Counted from the first letter of the stretch, positions 17,029-25,798 are shown. The stretch is 64,000 bases of DNA from Sulfitobacter dubius (GCF_900113435.1 NZ_FOPG01000001.1:868001-932000), one strand, 5' to 3'. Notes: generated from the sequence alone by a model not told the origin. Program-made: numbers and translations.

Positions 17029-17382
17029 GTGGCCGGTGTCACGTCGATAAATCTGGTCGAACATGCGCTCCTCGTTTCGATACAGGATGACATCACGGAC
17101 ACCGAGATCTTGGAGCTTCAAGACCGGTTGTCGACCAAAATATCCGAGAACCGCGTCGATGGGGTGATCCTTGATATCTCAGCGCTTGAGATCGTGGATA
17201 CCTTCGTGGGCCGTGTAATCGCCCAGTTGGCGGGGATCTCCCGCCTGCTGGCGGCGGATACCTATGTTGTCGGCATGCGCCCCACGGTGGCGGTCACGCT
17301 GGTCGAGCTTGGCATGTACCTGCCAGAAATCCGCACCGCGTTAAGCCTGACACATGCCCTCGCCCAGCTACGCCGCGTTTGA
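17029..17382 (+). CDS. rsbS: RsbS-like stressosome STAS protein
   Basis: 117 residues, a single STAS domain starting from GTG at 17029, one base after the rsbR stop. Sequence such as DISALEIVDTFVGRVI and VGMRPTVAVTLVELGMYL is diagnostic of RsbS rather than RsbR or RsbV. Bacillus RsbS is phosphorylated at Ser59; the equivalent here is Thr58. Together with RsbR it would form the large stressosome shell that sequesters RsbT. Its 3' end overlaps the rsbT start by 29 bases. Confidence 0.9.
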   Translation: MAGVTSINLVEHALLVSIQDDITDTEILELQDRLSTKISENRVDGVILDISALEIVDTFVGRVIAQLAGISRLLAADTYVVGMRPTVAVTLVELGMYLPEIRTALSLTHALAQLRRV

Positions 17383-17794
17383 CGAAAAGGACCTTGGGGC
17401 GCAGGTCCTTCTCTCTCAGTACAAGTTAAGGACCAGCGGCGACGCGGTAACGGTGCGCCAGGCCGTGGCGCGCTATATGAAAGAACACGGCGCCACGGCG
17501 CTGAGTGTGACACGCTTTGCCACCGCCGTCAGTGAAATCGCGCGCAATGCGATTGTTCACGCTGGCGGGGGGGAATTTTCCATCTATGTCGATCCAAGGG
17601 CCAAGCAGCTAACCGTGGTCTGTTGGGACAAGGGGCCAGGGATTGAAGATGTGGAACTGGCCCTGACCGACGGCTATACTTCAGGCGGCGGGCTTGGCCG
17701 GGGCTTGGGAGGCGCGAAACGGCTTGCCAAGATATTTGAAATCCGCACCGCCATTGGCGGGGGCACCAGCGTGTTGATGAGTGTAAACCTATGA
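17354..17794 (+). CDS. rsbT: RsbT-like serine/threonine kinase (switch kinase)
   Basis: 146 residues of the GHKL HATPase_c_2 type. The N-box EIARNAIVHA (Asn65), the D92KGPGIEDVE motif and the GGGLGRGLGGAKRLAKIF lid match RsbT. RsbT phosphorylates RsbR/RsbS and, once freed from the stressosome, activates a partner protein. In Bacillus that partner is the RsbU phosphatase; no RsbU occurs here, and the next two genes may take that role. Start ATG 17354 lies inside rsbS; the stop overlaps the next start (ATGA). Confidence 0.9.
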   Translation: MPSPSYAAFDEKDLGAQVLLSQYKLRTSGDAVTVRQAVARYMKEHGATALSVTRFATAVSEIARNAIVHAGGGEFSIYVDPRAKQLTVVCWDKGPGIEDVELALTDGYTSGGGLGRGLGGAKRLAKIFEIRTAIGGGTSVLMSVNL

Positions 17795-18798
17795 AACAAT
17801 GGGTCGAAGTACAGGACCAAAGCGCCATCGCCGTAGTCCGCCGCGCGGCGCGCAGTCTGGCCACACGGCACGATTGGCCCAAGCTGCGGATTGATGAACT
17901 GGCGATCGTCGCCACCGAGGCCACGACCAATATCCTGCGCTATGCAGAACAAGGTCGTGTTTTGATCAACGCCCCTGCCGAGGGCAAGGGCGACGAGATC
18001 GTGATGATCTTTACCGACCGTGGTCCCGGCATCAGCGACATGGACCAAATGTTCCAAGATGGCATGAGCAGCGGCGATTCCGCCGGGCTGGGCCTTGGCG
18101 CGATCCGACGCCTGTCGAACGGCTTCGACATTTTCAGCGGCCCTGAGGTTGGCACCACCATCGTTTGCAGCTTTGCAAAAGATGCCCCCCGCCCGACCTA
18201 TGGCGTCGAAGCTGTGGGGCTTCGGGTTTGCCATCCAAATGAGGATGAGTGCGGCGACGATTATCTGCTGCGCCAAACGCCCAAGGCCACGGATATTCTG
18301 CTGTGTGACGGGTTGGGCCACGGAACCGACGCAGCGGCGGCATCGCTAGAGGTGACCGAGGCCGTGTTGCGCTCGCGCAGCTTCAACAGCGAACCCGGTG
18401 CCGTGATGCATGAGGTGACCGAGCAGTTGATCGGGAAGCGCGGCGCGGTGGCGGCCCTTGTGCATATCGCACAGCCACAGATGGTGCTGCGCTATGCGGC
18501 CTTGGGCAACATCGCCACGCTGCGGGTGCGCGACGGCGATATCAAACGCCTGCCCGTCCGCGATGGGCGGATCGGCGCACGCGCCACCCGTGGCTATGAA
18601 GAAACCTTTGACCTCGAACCGGGGGATCTGCTGATATTGCACAGCGATGGGTTGAAAACCCTGCGCGACGGCTATCTCCCTCAGGGTCTATTGTGGAAAT
18701 CTCCGCTTTTGATCGCGGGCTACCTGCTTGACCGGGCATTTCGCGGGCGCGATGACGTCTCGATCGTGGTCATACGCATTGCACGGAGCGCGGACTGA
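17791..18798 (+). CDS. RsbT-like ATPase fused to RsbX-like PP2C phosphatase
   Basis: 335 residues. About 1-135 is a second GHKL kinase-like domain (ATEATTNILRYA with Asn47; D76RGPGISDMD). About 140-332 is a SpoIIE/RsbX-type phosphatase (GDDYLL, LCDGLGHGTDAAAA, a later HSDGL and a terminal RDDVSIVVIRI) with the expected metal-binding aspartates. In Bacillus RsbX resets the stressosome by dephosphorylating RsbR and RsbS; here kinase and phosphatase domains share one chain. Translationally coupled on both sides by overlaps. Role inferred from domains and position. Confidence 0.85.
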   Translation: MKQWVEVQDQSAIAVVRRAARSLATRHDWPKLRIDELAIVATEATTNILRYAEQGRVLINAPAEGKGDEIVMIFTDRGPGISDMDQMFQDGMSSGDSAGLGLGAIRRLSNGFDIFSGPEVGTTIVCSFAKDAPRPTYGVEAVGLRVCHPNEDECGDDYLLRQTPKATDILLCDGLGHGTDAAAASLEVTEAVLRSRSFNSEPGAVMHEVTEQLIGKRGAVAALVHIAQPQMVLRYAALGNIATLRVRDGDIKRLPVRDGRIGARATRGYEETFDLEPGDLLILHSDGLKTLRDGYLPQGLLWKSPLLIAGYLLDRAFRGRDDVSIVVIRIARSAD

Positions 18799-19934
18799 TG
18801 AAAGCGACCAACCTCGCCTCGGTGAACCTTGAAAAAGGTGGTGATATCGCGGCCCTGCGCCAGATCGCGATGACCTTGACAGAAGCCATGCGCTTTACCT
18901 CTTTCGAGCGGACGCGCACCGTGACCGCCGCCGTGGAACTGGGCCGCAATGCGATTGAACATGGGCAGAAAGGCCGGGCGCGGTTCTCGCTGACTGATTT
19001 GAACGGCAAGCCCGCCCTTGGGCTGACGGTGATCGATCAAGGCCGCGGTATCGAAGAAGAAAAGCTTGATCCGTCGCGCGATATCGTTTCGGCAACCGGC
19101 ATGGGGCTGGGCCTGCGCGGCGTGCAGCGGATCGCGGCGCGGTTTGATGTGGACACCGGCCAAGAAGGCACGCGCGTTCATGCGGAGTTTCTGTTGCCAG
19201 AACCACAAGGAGCGGTAGAGCAGATCAAAGCCGACGCCATGGCAGCGCTGGAGGCCTATAACGCCAAAGACCCGACCGCCGCGCTGACCGAACAGAACCG
19301 CGAGTTGAGCGAAGGCATCGCCGACCGTGACCTCTTGATGCAGGAATTGCACCACCGCACAGGCAACAACCTTGCCCTGATCGTGGCGCTGATCCGGATG
19401 AGCAAGACCCAAGCCAAAGAGGATGAGACGCGCCAAGTGTTGCGCGAGTTGGAGACCCGCGTCGGCTCGCTCTCCAAGGCGCATGAGTTGATGCAACGCT
19501 CAACCGACAGCACCGACCTTGATCTGTCTGACATGCTGGATGAGGTCACCAAGAACGCCGAACGCGCCTTTACTGGGGATCGTCAGAGCATCGCGATCAA
19601 GCTGATTTGCCCCAGCCTCAAGATGGACAACAAACTGGCTGTCGACATTGGGTTGATTGTCGGCGAGTTGATTACCAACGCCTATAAACACGCTTTCAAA
19701 GGGCGCGACAAAGGGGTGATCACCATTGAGGTCACTCAAGAGGACGACGAAGGTCTGACGCTCAAGGTCTACGACGACGGGGTTGGCCTGCCTGAGGACG
19801 CCAAACGGCCCGAGCGGTCGGATTCGCTGGGCTGGCGAATGATCCGCACGCTGACGTTCCAGCATGAAGCGACGCTGAAGGTCGAAGGCCATAACGGGCT
19901 TTGCGTCGAGATCCGTTTCCCGGCGCAGGATTAA
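18798..19934 (+). CDS. Dual-ATPase HisKA_2 sensor kinase, stressosome output candidate
   Basis: 378 residues with an unusual order: a GHKL anti-sigma-like ATPase domain (about 10-135; N-box ELGRNAIEH with Asn51, D80QGRGIEEE), a linker with coiled-coil character (about 140-180), a HisKA_2 dimerisation/phosphoacceptor region (QELHHRTGNN, His185/186) and a second GHKL ATPase (GELITNAYKHAF with Asn294; YDDGVGLPED). HisKA_2/HWE kinases feed the alphaproteobacterial general stress response through PhyR. That would link RsbT-type switching to phosphorelay; no response regulator or sigma factor is adjacent. Last gene of the operon, one base overlap with the previous gene. Confidence 0.82.
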   Translation: MKATNLASVNLEKGGDIAALRQIAMTLTEAMRFTSFERTRTVTAAVELGRNAIEHGQKGRARFSLTDLNGKPALGLTVIDQGRGIEEEKLDPSRDIVSATGMGLGLRGVQRIAARFDVDTGQEGTRVHAEFLLPEPQGAVEQIKADAMAALEAYNAKDPTAALTEQNRELSEGIADRDLLMQELHHRTGNNLALIVALIRMSKTQAKEDETRQVLRELETRVGSLSKAHELMQRSTDSTDLDLSDMLDEVTKNAERAFTGDRQSIAIKLICPSLKMDNKLAVDIGLIVGELITNAYKHAFKGRDKGVITIEVTQEDDEGLTLKVYDDGVGLPEDAKRPERSDSLGWRMIRTLTFQHEATLKVEGHNGLCVEIRFPAQD

Positions 19935-20102
19935 TACCCCCGCCCCGTGGTTTTCCGCCGCCGCGCCAGTCTTTTTGATCAAAAATCACCTCTGAACTTT
20001 TCCGCCCCGTAAAATTGTCCTAGGCATATCGGGAGCCGGCGATTCCCGGACACTTCTAAGCGGCAACCAAGACGCCCGCTTGGCCAATAACGGAGACAGA
20101 GC

Positions 20103-21542
20103 ATGATCGAAAAACGTGATTTCTATATCGACGGTAAATGGGTCGCCCCGCTTGAGGGCAGTGAACATAAGGTCATCAACCCGTCGACCGAAGAACCCTG
20201 CACCGTGATCTCGCTCGGCGGGCCGAAGGATGTGGACGCCGCCGTGGCAGCGGCCAAGGCCGCCCTGCCCGGTTGGATGGCCACCGCCCCCGAAGAGCGT
20301 ATCGCGCTGATGGAGAAACTGGCCGAGGTCTATAAATCCCGCACCGAGGACATGGCCCAAGCAATCAGCACCGAGATGGGCGCGCCCATCGAAATGGCGC
20401 GCAGCTCGCAATGGGGCGCTGGTTATAGCCACCTGAAGAACTTCATCAAAGCGGCGAAAGACTTCAAATTCGTGAAGCCCTTGGGCGATCACGCGCCGAA
20501 CGACCGGATCATCCATGAGGCGGTTGGCGTCGTGGCGATGATCACGCCGTGGAACTGGCCGATGAACCAAGTGATGCTGAAAGTGGGCGCTGCTGTCGCC
20601 GCGGGCTGCACCATGGTGCTGAAACCCTCCGAGGAAAGCCCGCTGAGCGCGGTGATCTTTGCCGAGATGATGGATGAGGCAGGCTTCCCCGCCGGTGTCT
20701 TTAACCTTGTGAACGGCGATGGTATGACCGTGGGCACCGCCCTGACCGGCCATGAAGACGTGGATATGGTGAGCTTCACCGGCTCCACCCGCGCGGGCAT
20801 CGCGATTTCAAAGAACGCGGCGGATACGCTGAAAAAGGTCCATCTGGAGCTTGGCGGCAAAGGCGCGAACCTTGTTTTCGCCGATGCCGACGACAAGGCC
20901 GTGAAACGCGGCGTGCTGCATATGATGAACAACACCGGCCAAAGCTGTAACGCACCAAGCCGGATGATCGTCGAAGCCAGCGCCTATGACCAAGCGGTCG
21001 AGACGGCCGCCGAAGTCGCCAATAAGGTCGAAGTCGGCCCCGCCAGCGAAGAGGGTCGCCACATCGGCCCTGTCGTGAACGAGGCGCAATGGGGCAAGAT
21101 CCAAGACCTGATCCAGAAAGGCATCGACGAAGGCGCACGGCTGGTTGCCGGTGGCACCGGACGGCCCGAGCATCTGAACCGCGGTTTCTACGTCAAACCC
21201 ACGGTTTTTGCTGATGTCACGTCCGACATGACCATCGCCCGCGAGGAAATCTTTGGCCCCGTCTTAGCGATCATGAAGTTCGAGGACGAAGATCAAGCCG
21301 TCGAGATGGCCAATGACACGGTCTACGGCCTCACCAACTACGTCCAGTCCAGCGATGGCGCGCGGCGCAACCGTCTGGCGGCTAAGCTGCGGTCGGGCAT
21401 GGTTGAGATGAACGGCGAAAGCCGTGGCGCCGGCGCGCCCTTTGGCGGCATGAAACGCTCGGGCAACGGGCGCGAAGGCGGCGTCTGGGGGATCGAGGAC
21501 TTCTGCGAAGTCAAAGCCGTTTCGGGCTGGTCCAACGACTGA
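20103..21542 (+). CDS. NAD(P)-dependent aldehyde dehydrogenase
   Basis: 479 residues, full-length ALDH superfamily. Visible are PWN (Asn151), the cofactor-binding K174PSEE, FTGSTRAG, the general base Glu249 in LELGGKG and the catalytic Cys282 in TGQSCNAPS. RBS GGAGA precedes ATG 20103. Monocistronic, bounded by a clear terminator. The substrate cannot be read from sequence; FTGSTRAG and PSEESPLSA fit general aliphatic-aldehyde members. It is unlike the ALDH at 29993-31411, so not a recent duplicate. Confidence 0.92.
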   Translation: MIEKRDFYIDGKWVAPLEGSEHKVINPSTEEPCTVISLGGPKDVDAAVAAAKAALPGWMATAPEERIALMEKLAEVYKSRTEDMAQAISTEMGAPIEMARSSQWGAGYSHLKNFIKAAKDFKFVKPLGDHAPNDRIIHEAVGVVAMITPWNWPMNQVMLKVGAAVAAGCTMVLKPSEESPLSAVIFAEMMDEAGFPAGVFNLVNGDGMTVGTALTGHEDVDMVSFTGSTRAGIAISKNAADTLKKVHLELGGKGANLVFADADDKAVKRGVLHMMNNTGQSCNAPSRMIVEASAYDQAVETAAEVANKVEVGPASEEGRHIGPVVNEAQWGKIQDLIQKGIDEGARLVAGGTGRPEHLNRGFYVKPTVFADVTSDMTIAREEIFGPVLAIMKFEDEDQAVEMANDTVYGLTNYVQSSDGARRNRLAAKLRSGMVEMNGESRGAGAPFGGMKRSGNGREGGVWGIEDFCEVKAVSGWSND

Positions 21543-21565
21543 TCGCTTTTTAGCGTAGCATAATG

Positions 21566-21591
21566 CGGCAGGGCCAAGATTGGCCCTGCCG
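21566..21591 (+). terminator. Terminator after aldehyde dehydrogenase
   Basis: Perfect inverted repeat CGGCAGGGCC / GGCCCTGCCG around AAGATT, followed by a T-rich tail on the plus strand. It lies between the dehydrogenase and the convergent arsH. Confidence 0.85.
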
Positions 21592-21606
21592 TTTGCGTTT
21601 TGGCGG

Positions 21607-22317
21607 TCAGATCGCCTTTTGATTCACCCGTTTGGAAAGCTCCGCAGCGCTTTCTTTGCGCTCGCTATATCGGTCGAGCAGATAGTCCTTGTTGTCGCGG
21701 GTCAGCAGGGTGAACTTCACCAGTTCCTCCATCACGTCGACCACCCGGTCATAGAAGGGTGAGGGTTTCATCCGGTCATCCTCGTCAAACTCCAAAAAGG
21801 CTTTGGGGGTTGAGGATTGGTTGGGAATGGTCAGCAACCGCATCCAACGGCCTAAGATTCGCAACTGATTCACCGCGTTGAAACTTTGCGAGCCGCCGCT
21901 GACCTGCATCACGGCCAAGGTCTTGCCTTGAGTCGGGCGCACCCCGCCCAGCGACAGGGGGATCCAGTCGATTTGGGTTTTCATGACGCCCGTCATCGCC
22001 CCGTGACGCTCGGGCGAACACCAGACCATGCCTTCGGACCATGACACCAGATCGCGCAGTTCCTGCACCTTGGGGTGCTCTGGTTCTGCATCGTCGGGTA
22101 GCGGCAGGCCCGTGGGGTTAAATGTCCGCGTCTCGGCCCCGAGGCGGGTGAGGATGCGGGCGGCTTCCTCGGTCATCAGGCGGCTGAAGGACCGCGGGCG
22201 GAGCGAGCCGTAGAGCAGCAGAATGCGCGGGCCGTGGGTGGCGCGCTCGGGCGACAGCAGGCGGGCATCGTCGACGGGGTTGAAGTGGTCTTCTTCAATG
22301 TTCGGCGTATCGGTCAC
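21607..22317 (-). CDS. arsH: Arsenical resistance flavoprotein ArsH
   Basis: 236 residues of the NADPH-dependent FMN reductase family. [23 protein letters not shown] is the flavin-phosphate loop, and [20 protein letters not shown] is the ArsH hallmark. ArsH oxidises trivalent organoarsenicals to less toxic pentavalent forms. It is the last gene of an arsR-acr3-arsH operon on the minus strand; the gap to acr3 is about 40 bases. Start MTDTPN at 22317. Confidence 0.93.
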   Translation of the reverse strand: MTDTPNIEEDHFNPVDDARLLSPERATHGPRILLLYGSLRPRSFSRLMTEEAARILTRLGAETRTFNPTGLPLPDDAEPEHPKVQELRDLVSWSEGMVWCSPERHGAMTGVMKTQIDWIPLSLGGVRPTQGKTLAVMQVSGGSQSFNAVNQLRILGRWMRLLTIPNQSSTPKAFLEFDEDDRMKPSPFYDRVVDVMEELVKFTLLTRDNKDYLLDRYSERKESAAELSKRVNQKAI

Positions 22318-22356
22318 GGGAATTTCCTTAGGCGGCAGTGGGTTATCGGATGAGCT

Positions 22357-23415
22357 TCACTTGGAGATGGGAAACCAATGCTGCGTGCGGTTGGCAAAGG
22401 CCACGAGCGACAGCATAACCGGCACTTCGACCAAGACGCCCACAACGGTGGCCAAGGCAGCACCGGACCCCAGCCCAAAAAGGCTGATCGCCACGGCGAC
22501 GGCCAGTTCAAAGAAGTTCGACGTGCCGATCAGCGCGCAGGGTGCGGCGACGTTATAGGGAATGCCCCACGCCCGCGCAGCACCATAGGCGATAAAGAAG
22601 ATGCCGTAGGATTGCAGCAGCAGCGGCACGGCGATCAGCGCGATGACGAGCGGACGGTCAAGGATCACCTCGCCCTGAAAGCCAAAGAGCAGCACCACGG
22701 TTAGTAAAAGCCCCATGATCGCAAAGGGTTGCACGCGGGCCTTAAAGGCGTCGACTGCCGCCTCTCCGCCTTTGGCCACCAACCGCTCACGGGTGAGATA
22801 GCCCGCCAGCAGCGGCAGCATGACGTAAAGCCCGACCGAGATCAGTAGCGTGTCCCAAGGCACGGTGATGTCGGTCACGCCCAAGAGGAAAGCCACGATC
22901 GGCGCAAAGGCAAAGACCATGATCACGTCATTCACGCTGACCTGCACCAGCGTATAGGTGGCATCGCCGCGCGTGAGGTTGGACCAGACAAAAACCATCG
23001 CGGTGCAGGGCGCGGCCCCCAACAGGATCACCCCCGCCAGATATGCCTGCGCATCATCCGGTGGGATCAACCCGGCGAAGACGTAGTTGAAGAACAGCAC
23101 CCCAAGGGCGGCCATGGTGAAGGGTTTGATCAGCCAATTGACCACCAGCGTCACCACCAGCCCTTTGGGCTTCTCCCCCACCTGCCGCAGCGCACCGAAA
23201 TCAACGCCAACCATCATCGGAAAGACCATGGCCCAGATCAGCACCGCCACCGGTAGGTTGACCGAGGCGACCTCAAGCGCGGCCAGTGCGCCAAAGAGGT
23301 CGGGAAAGAGATTGCCTAGCAAAAGCCCCGCGCCGATGGCCAGTGCCACCCAAAGCGAGAGCCAGCGTTCAAAGGTTCCAAGGCCAGCGGCGGCAGGTTG
23401 TGCAATATCGGTCAT
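22357..23415 (-). CDS. acr3: Arsenite efflux permease, ACR3 family
   Basis: 352 residues with about ten membrane spans. The family's key segment [13 protein letters not shown] contains the conserved Cys needed for arsenite transport; [16 protein letters not shown] is the second characteristic helix. It exports As(III) across the inner membrane. Located between arsR and arsH in one operon. No arsenate reductase arsC is in the window, so As(V) reduction must be encoded elsewhere or the locus handles trivalent species only. Confidence 0.94.
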   Translation of the reverse strand: MTDIAQPAAAGLGTFERWLSLWVALAIGAGLLLGNLFPDLFGALAALEVASVNLPVAVLIWAMVFPMMVGVDFGALRQVGEKPKGLVVTLVVNWLIKPFTMAALGVLFFNYVFAGLIPPDDAQAYLAGVILLGAAPCTAMVFVWSNLTRGDATYTLVQVSVNDVIMVFAFAPIVAFLLGVTDITVPWDTLLISVGLYVMLPLLAGYLTRERLVAKGGEAAVDAFKARVQPFAIMGLLLTVVLLFGFQGEVILDRPLVIALIAVPLLLQSYGIFFIAYGAARAWGIPYNVAAPCALIGTSNFFELAVAVAISLFGLGSGAALATVVGVLVEVPVMLSLVAFANRTQHWFPISK

Positions 23416-23444
23416 GGCAGTCTTTCGTTCGTGGTTTTCGGGGG

Positions 23445-23774
23445 TTAGCAGCAGGTCAACTCATCCAGCAGGGGTTGGCAAAGCTCTGGCTGCCCGCCGC
23501 AGCAGTCCTCCAAAAGGAACCCCAGCAGCGCGCGCAGCCCGTTCATATCGGCGAAATAGCGGATGCTGCGCCCTTCTCGGTTGCTGCGGATCAGGCCGGC
23601 GCGGGCAAGCACCGAAAGATTGGCAGACATTGTGTTTTGCCGCACGTTCAGCGCGGTGCCGATCTCTCCGGCGGACATCCCCTTGCCCCCCGCTTTAATC
23701 AGCAGGCGAAAGACATCCAGTCGGGTCGGTTGGCCCAAGGCGGCAAAGGCTTGGAGAGCATTTTCATTATCCAT
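23445..23774 (-). CDS. arsR: Arsenite-responsive repressor ArsR
   Basis: 109 residues, winged-helix ArsR/SmtB fold ([30 protein letters not shown] is the recognition helix). Cysteines sit at the C-terminus (Cys91-Cys92, Cys99, Cys108-Cys109), like the Acidithiobacillus-type ArsR that senses As(III) with C-terminal thiols, rather than the CVCDL site of the plasmid R773 type. Start MDNENA is chosen because the longer frame crosses the operator region. An inverted repeat overlaps its start codon. Confidence 0.92.
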   Translation of the reverse strand: MDNENALQAFAALGQPTRLDVFRLLIKAGGKGMSAGEIGTALNVRQNTMSANLSVLARAGLIRSNREGRSIRYFADMNGLRALLGFLLEDCCGGQPELCQPLLDELTCC

Positions 23775-23795
23775 ATATCGTGAATTATTGATATA
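23774..23795. promoter_or_regulatory. Likely ArsR operator
   Basis: Inverted repeat TATATC-N10-GATATA in an AT-rich stretch directly at the arsR start codon. The position and symmetry fit an autoregulatory ArsR site controlling arsR-acr3-arsH. Confidence 0.6.
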
Positions 23796-23896
23796 ATATT
23801 GGCGGGTCAAGCCCCTTGTGTCAATCTGAATGCAACGATGCGCTGGCCTACGCGTTAATTTGGCGACTGCGCTAGACAAGACAGGGGAGGCAGAAG

Positions 23897-24511
23897 ATGT
23901 TGGAGTGGATTGCAGAGAATTCCGCGACATTGCAGGTCGCGGTCAGCCTTTTTACGGCAGTGGTCTGGCTGGCCTATCTGCATATCCTATGGCTGAATTT
24001 TCGGCGGCAGAGACAGGCGGTGATCCTGATCAACCGCTCTATCGCGCGAGATGAAAACGCGCATTGCTTCGTCACCAATATGGGCGCTGAACCGATCTAT
24101 TTGTTAGAAGTGATGGCGCGGGTCGTAACCGATGAAAAAACCTATCACGTCAAGGTCACCGAACGCGAAGAAGTCGCGTTGAATGAGGTTGAAAACCCGC
24201 TGACCCGCACCAACCAAGGGCCGATAAAAAGCGGCGATTTCATCGACATCGGCAGCTTTCTTGATCTTTTGCGTCGGGCCGAATCGCGTATCGGTACCGA
24301 GGGTCTGTTCGACAAAGTGCGCCAGATGGATTTGACCGTCGCCGCAGCAGATGGCCACTCCACCAAATTGATCGCCGCGCGGCATAAGTTCCGGGCGGAG
24401 TGGAAAGACGGCAAGCCTTATTTCGTGCCGGAACGGATCATGCCGCATCAGATCCGAAATATTTTTCAACGGCGCAAGATCACTGCCATGTTGGAAGAGC
24501 AGATCGAATAG
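23897..24511 (+). CDS. Membrane-anchored protein of unknown function
   Basis: 204 residues: one N-terminal membrane span (VAVSLFTAVVWLAYLHILWL, about residues 14-33), then a soluble mainly beta-rich part (HCFVTNMGAEPIYLLEVMARVV), ending in a basic helix (RNIFQRRKITAMLEEQIE). Start ATG 23897 has GGGGAGG upstream. It sits alone, divergent from arsR. I do not recognise the family; the codon use looks like a real gene. Confidence 0.7.
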   Translation: MLEWIAENSATLQVAVSLFTAVVWLAYLHILWLNFRRQRQAVILINRSIARDENAHCFVTNMGAEPIYLLEVMARVVTDEKTYHVKVTEREEVALNEVENPLTRTNQGPIKSGDFIDIGSFLDLLRRAESRIGTEGLFDKVRQMDLTVAAADGHSTKLIAARHKFRAEWKDGKPYFVPERIMPHQIRNIFQRRKITAMLEEQIE

Positions 24512-24523
24512 CGGCGGCTGTGG

Positions 24524-25096
24524 TTACAGCCGGTCCAGCCCTTCCGCGATTTCACGGGCGATGGCATGGGCGTCGATCCCCTCCCGCTCGGCCGAGACGC
24601 GCAGGCCGAGCAGATCGCTTTGATAGCGCCGCGCCAGTGATTTCGGATCATGCGTCGCGGCAATCTCTCCGTCCTGCTGCATCTGTGAGAAAAGGGCCGC
24701 AAATTGTTCTTCCATCCCCATGAGATGCGCGCTGGCACGTTTAGCCAATGGGTGGCCATGCGCCTGTAGTTCTAACAAAGTCTTGGACAGCATGCAGGCT
24801 TTTGCCGGGGCCTCCTCGCGGCAGATCGCCAGTTCGGGATAACGTTTCAGCGCCGCCATCGGGCCATGTGCCTCGACCAATTCGGCCAAACGTCCGGCCC
24901 CGTCTTCGGCGTATTTATCCATTGCGATTTCGAACAGCGCCTCTTTTGATCCGAAGGCTGCGTAGAAACTACCGGGCTTCATTTTCAACACCGCTTCGAG
25001 GTCTTTAAGCGACGTGCCCGCCCAGCCTTGTCGCCAAAACAGATCACGCGCCCGGGCGATGAGTTCATTCCGGTCATGGTTGGGTTTGCGGGGCAT
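24524..25096 (-). CDS. TetR family transcriptional repressor
   Basis: 190 residues. N-terminal HTH (ARDLFWRQGWAGTSLKDLEAVLKMKPGSFYAAFGSKEALF, about residues 13-52) of the TetR type that in related proteins reacts to electrophiles. Start MPRKPN at 25096 is chosen over 25150, since the longer frame would run through the operator. Divergent from the AhpD-like gene; the operator lies between them, so it probably represses both. Confidence 0.88.
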   Translation of the reverse strand: MPRKPNHDRNELIARARDLFWRQGWAGTSLKDLEAVLKMKPGSFYAAFGSKEALFEIAMDKYAEDGAGRLAELVEAHGPMAALKRYPELAICREEAPAKACMLSKTLLELQAHGHPLAKRASAHLMGMEEQFAALFSQMQQDGEIAATHDPKSLARRYQSDLLGLRVSAEREGIDAHAIAREIAEGLDRL

Positions 25097-25110
25097 GGGA
25101 TCACCAAATG

Positions 25111-25150
25111 TTGAACGATCACTCAAATATATACTTGAGTGATCGCTCAA
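25111..25150. promoter_or_regulatory. Double palindromic TetR operator
   Basis: Two 16-bp elements, TTGAACGATCACTCAA and TTGAGTGATCGCTCAA, separated by 8 bases. Each is itself near-palindromic (TTGAGYGATCRCTCAA) and together they form a larger inverted repeat with 15 of 16 positions matching. Two repressor dimers could bind. Confidence 0.8.
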
Positions 25151-25195
25151 GAAACCCTAATTAACAATCATCAATGAATTACAAAGGCGAAAAAC

Positions 25196-25762
25196 ATGAA
25201 CTTCCCGTCCCACGATCAAGATAGCGCGCCCGAAGCTTCCAAACCGCTGCTGGCGGAATCGCAAAAAGCCTTTGGCCGCCTGCCCGGCCTTCACAAGGTG
25301 CTGGCAGAAAGCCCGCAGGCCTATGAAGGCTATCAGGTGCTGCACAAGCTTTTCACCGAGACCGATTTCGACGCCGAAGAGCTGACCGTTGTCTGGCAGT
25401 CGATCAACGTTGAGAACGAGTGCCACTACTGCGTGCCCGCCCACACCGGCATCGCAAAGATGATGAAAGTCTCGGACGAGATCAGCGACGCGCTGCGCAA
25501 TGAAACCGCACTGCCCACGCCGAAACTGGAAGCGTTGCGGACCTTTACCGTTCAGATGGTGCGCAACCGGGGTTTTGTCTCTGACGAGCAGATGAAGACG
25601 TTCTTTGACGCAGGTTACAGCCACCGCGCGGTGCTGGACGTGATCCTTGGCATGGCGCAGAAAACCATTTCGAACTACGTCAACCACGTGGCCGAAACCC
25701 CCGTGGACGAAGTTTTCCAACCCCTGGCATGGAGCCGCGGCGACAACAAACTCGACGTATAA
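25196..25762 (+). CDS. AhpD-like / carboxymuconolactone decarboxylase family protein
   Basis: 188 residues. The active-site motif ECHYCVPAH (Cys76, Cys79, His83) is the AhpD-type CXXC-X3-H pair that supports thiol peroxidase or disulfide reductase activity. No decarboxylase function is implied by the family name. It is the target of the divergent TetR repressor and ends in a strong terminator. Probable role: detoxifying peroxides or reactive electrophiles; the physiological partner is unknown. Confidence 0.85.
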   Translation: MNFPSHDQDSAPEASKPLLAESQKAFGRLPGLHKVLAESPQAYEGYQVLHKLFTETDFDAEELTVVWQSINVENECHYCVPAHTGIAKMMKVSDEISDALRNETALPTPKLEALRTFTVQMVRNRGFVSDEQMKTFFDAGYSHRAVLDVILGMAQKTISNYVNHVAETPVDEVFQPLAWSRGDNKLDV

Positions 25763-25766
25763 AGTT

Positions 25767-25798
25767 AAAGGCGCGCCCGATTGCGGCGCGCCTTTTTT
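25767..25798 (+). terminator. Strong Rho-independent terminator
   Basis: AAAGGCGCGCC, loop CGATTGC, GGCGCGCC and six T residues: an 8-bp GC stem with a classic T tail directly behind the AhpD-like gene. Confidence 0.93.
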
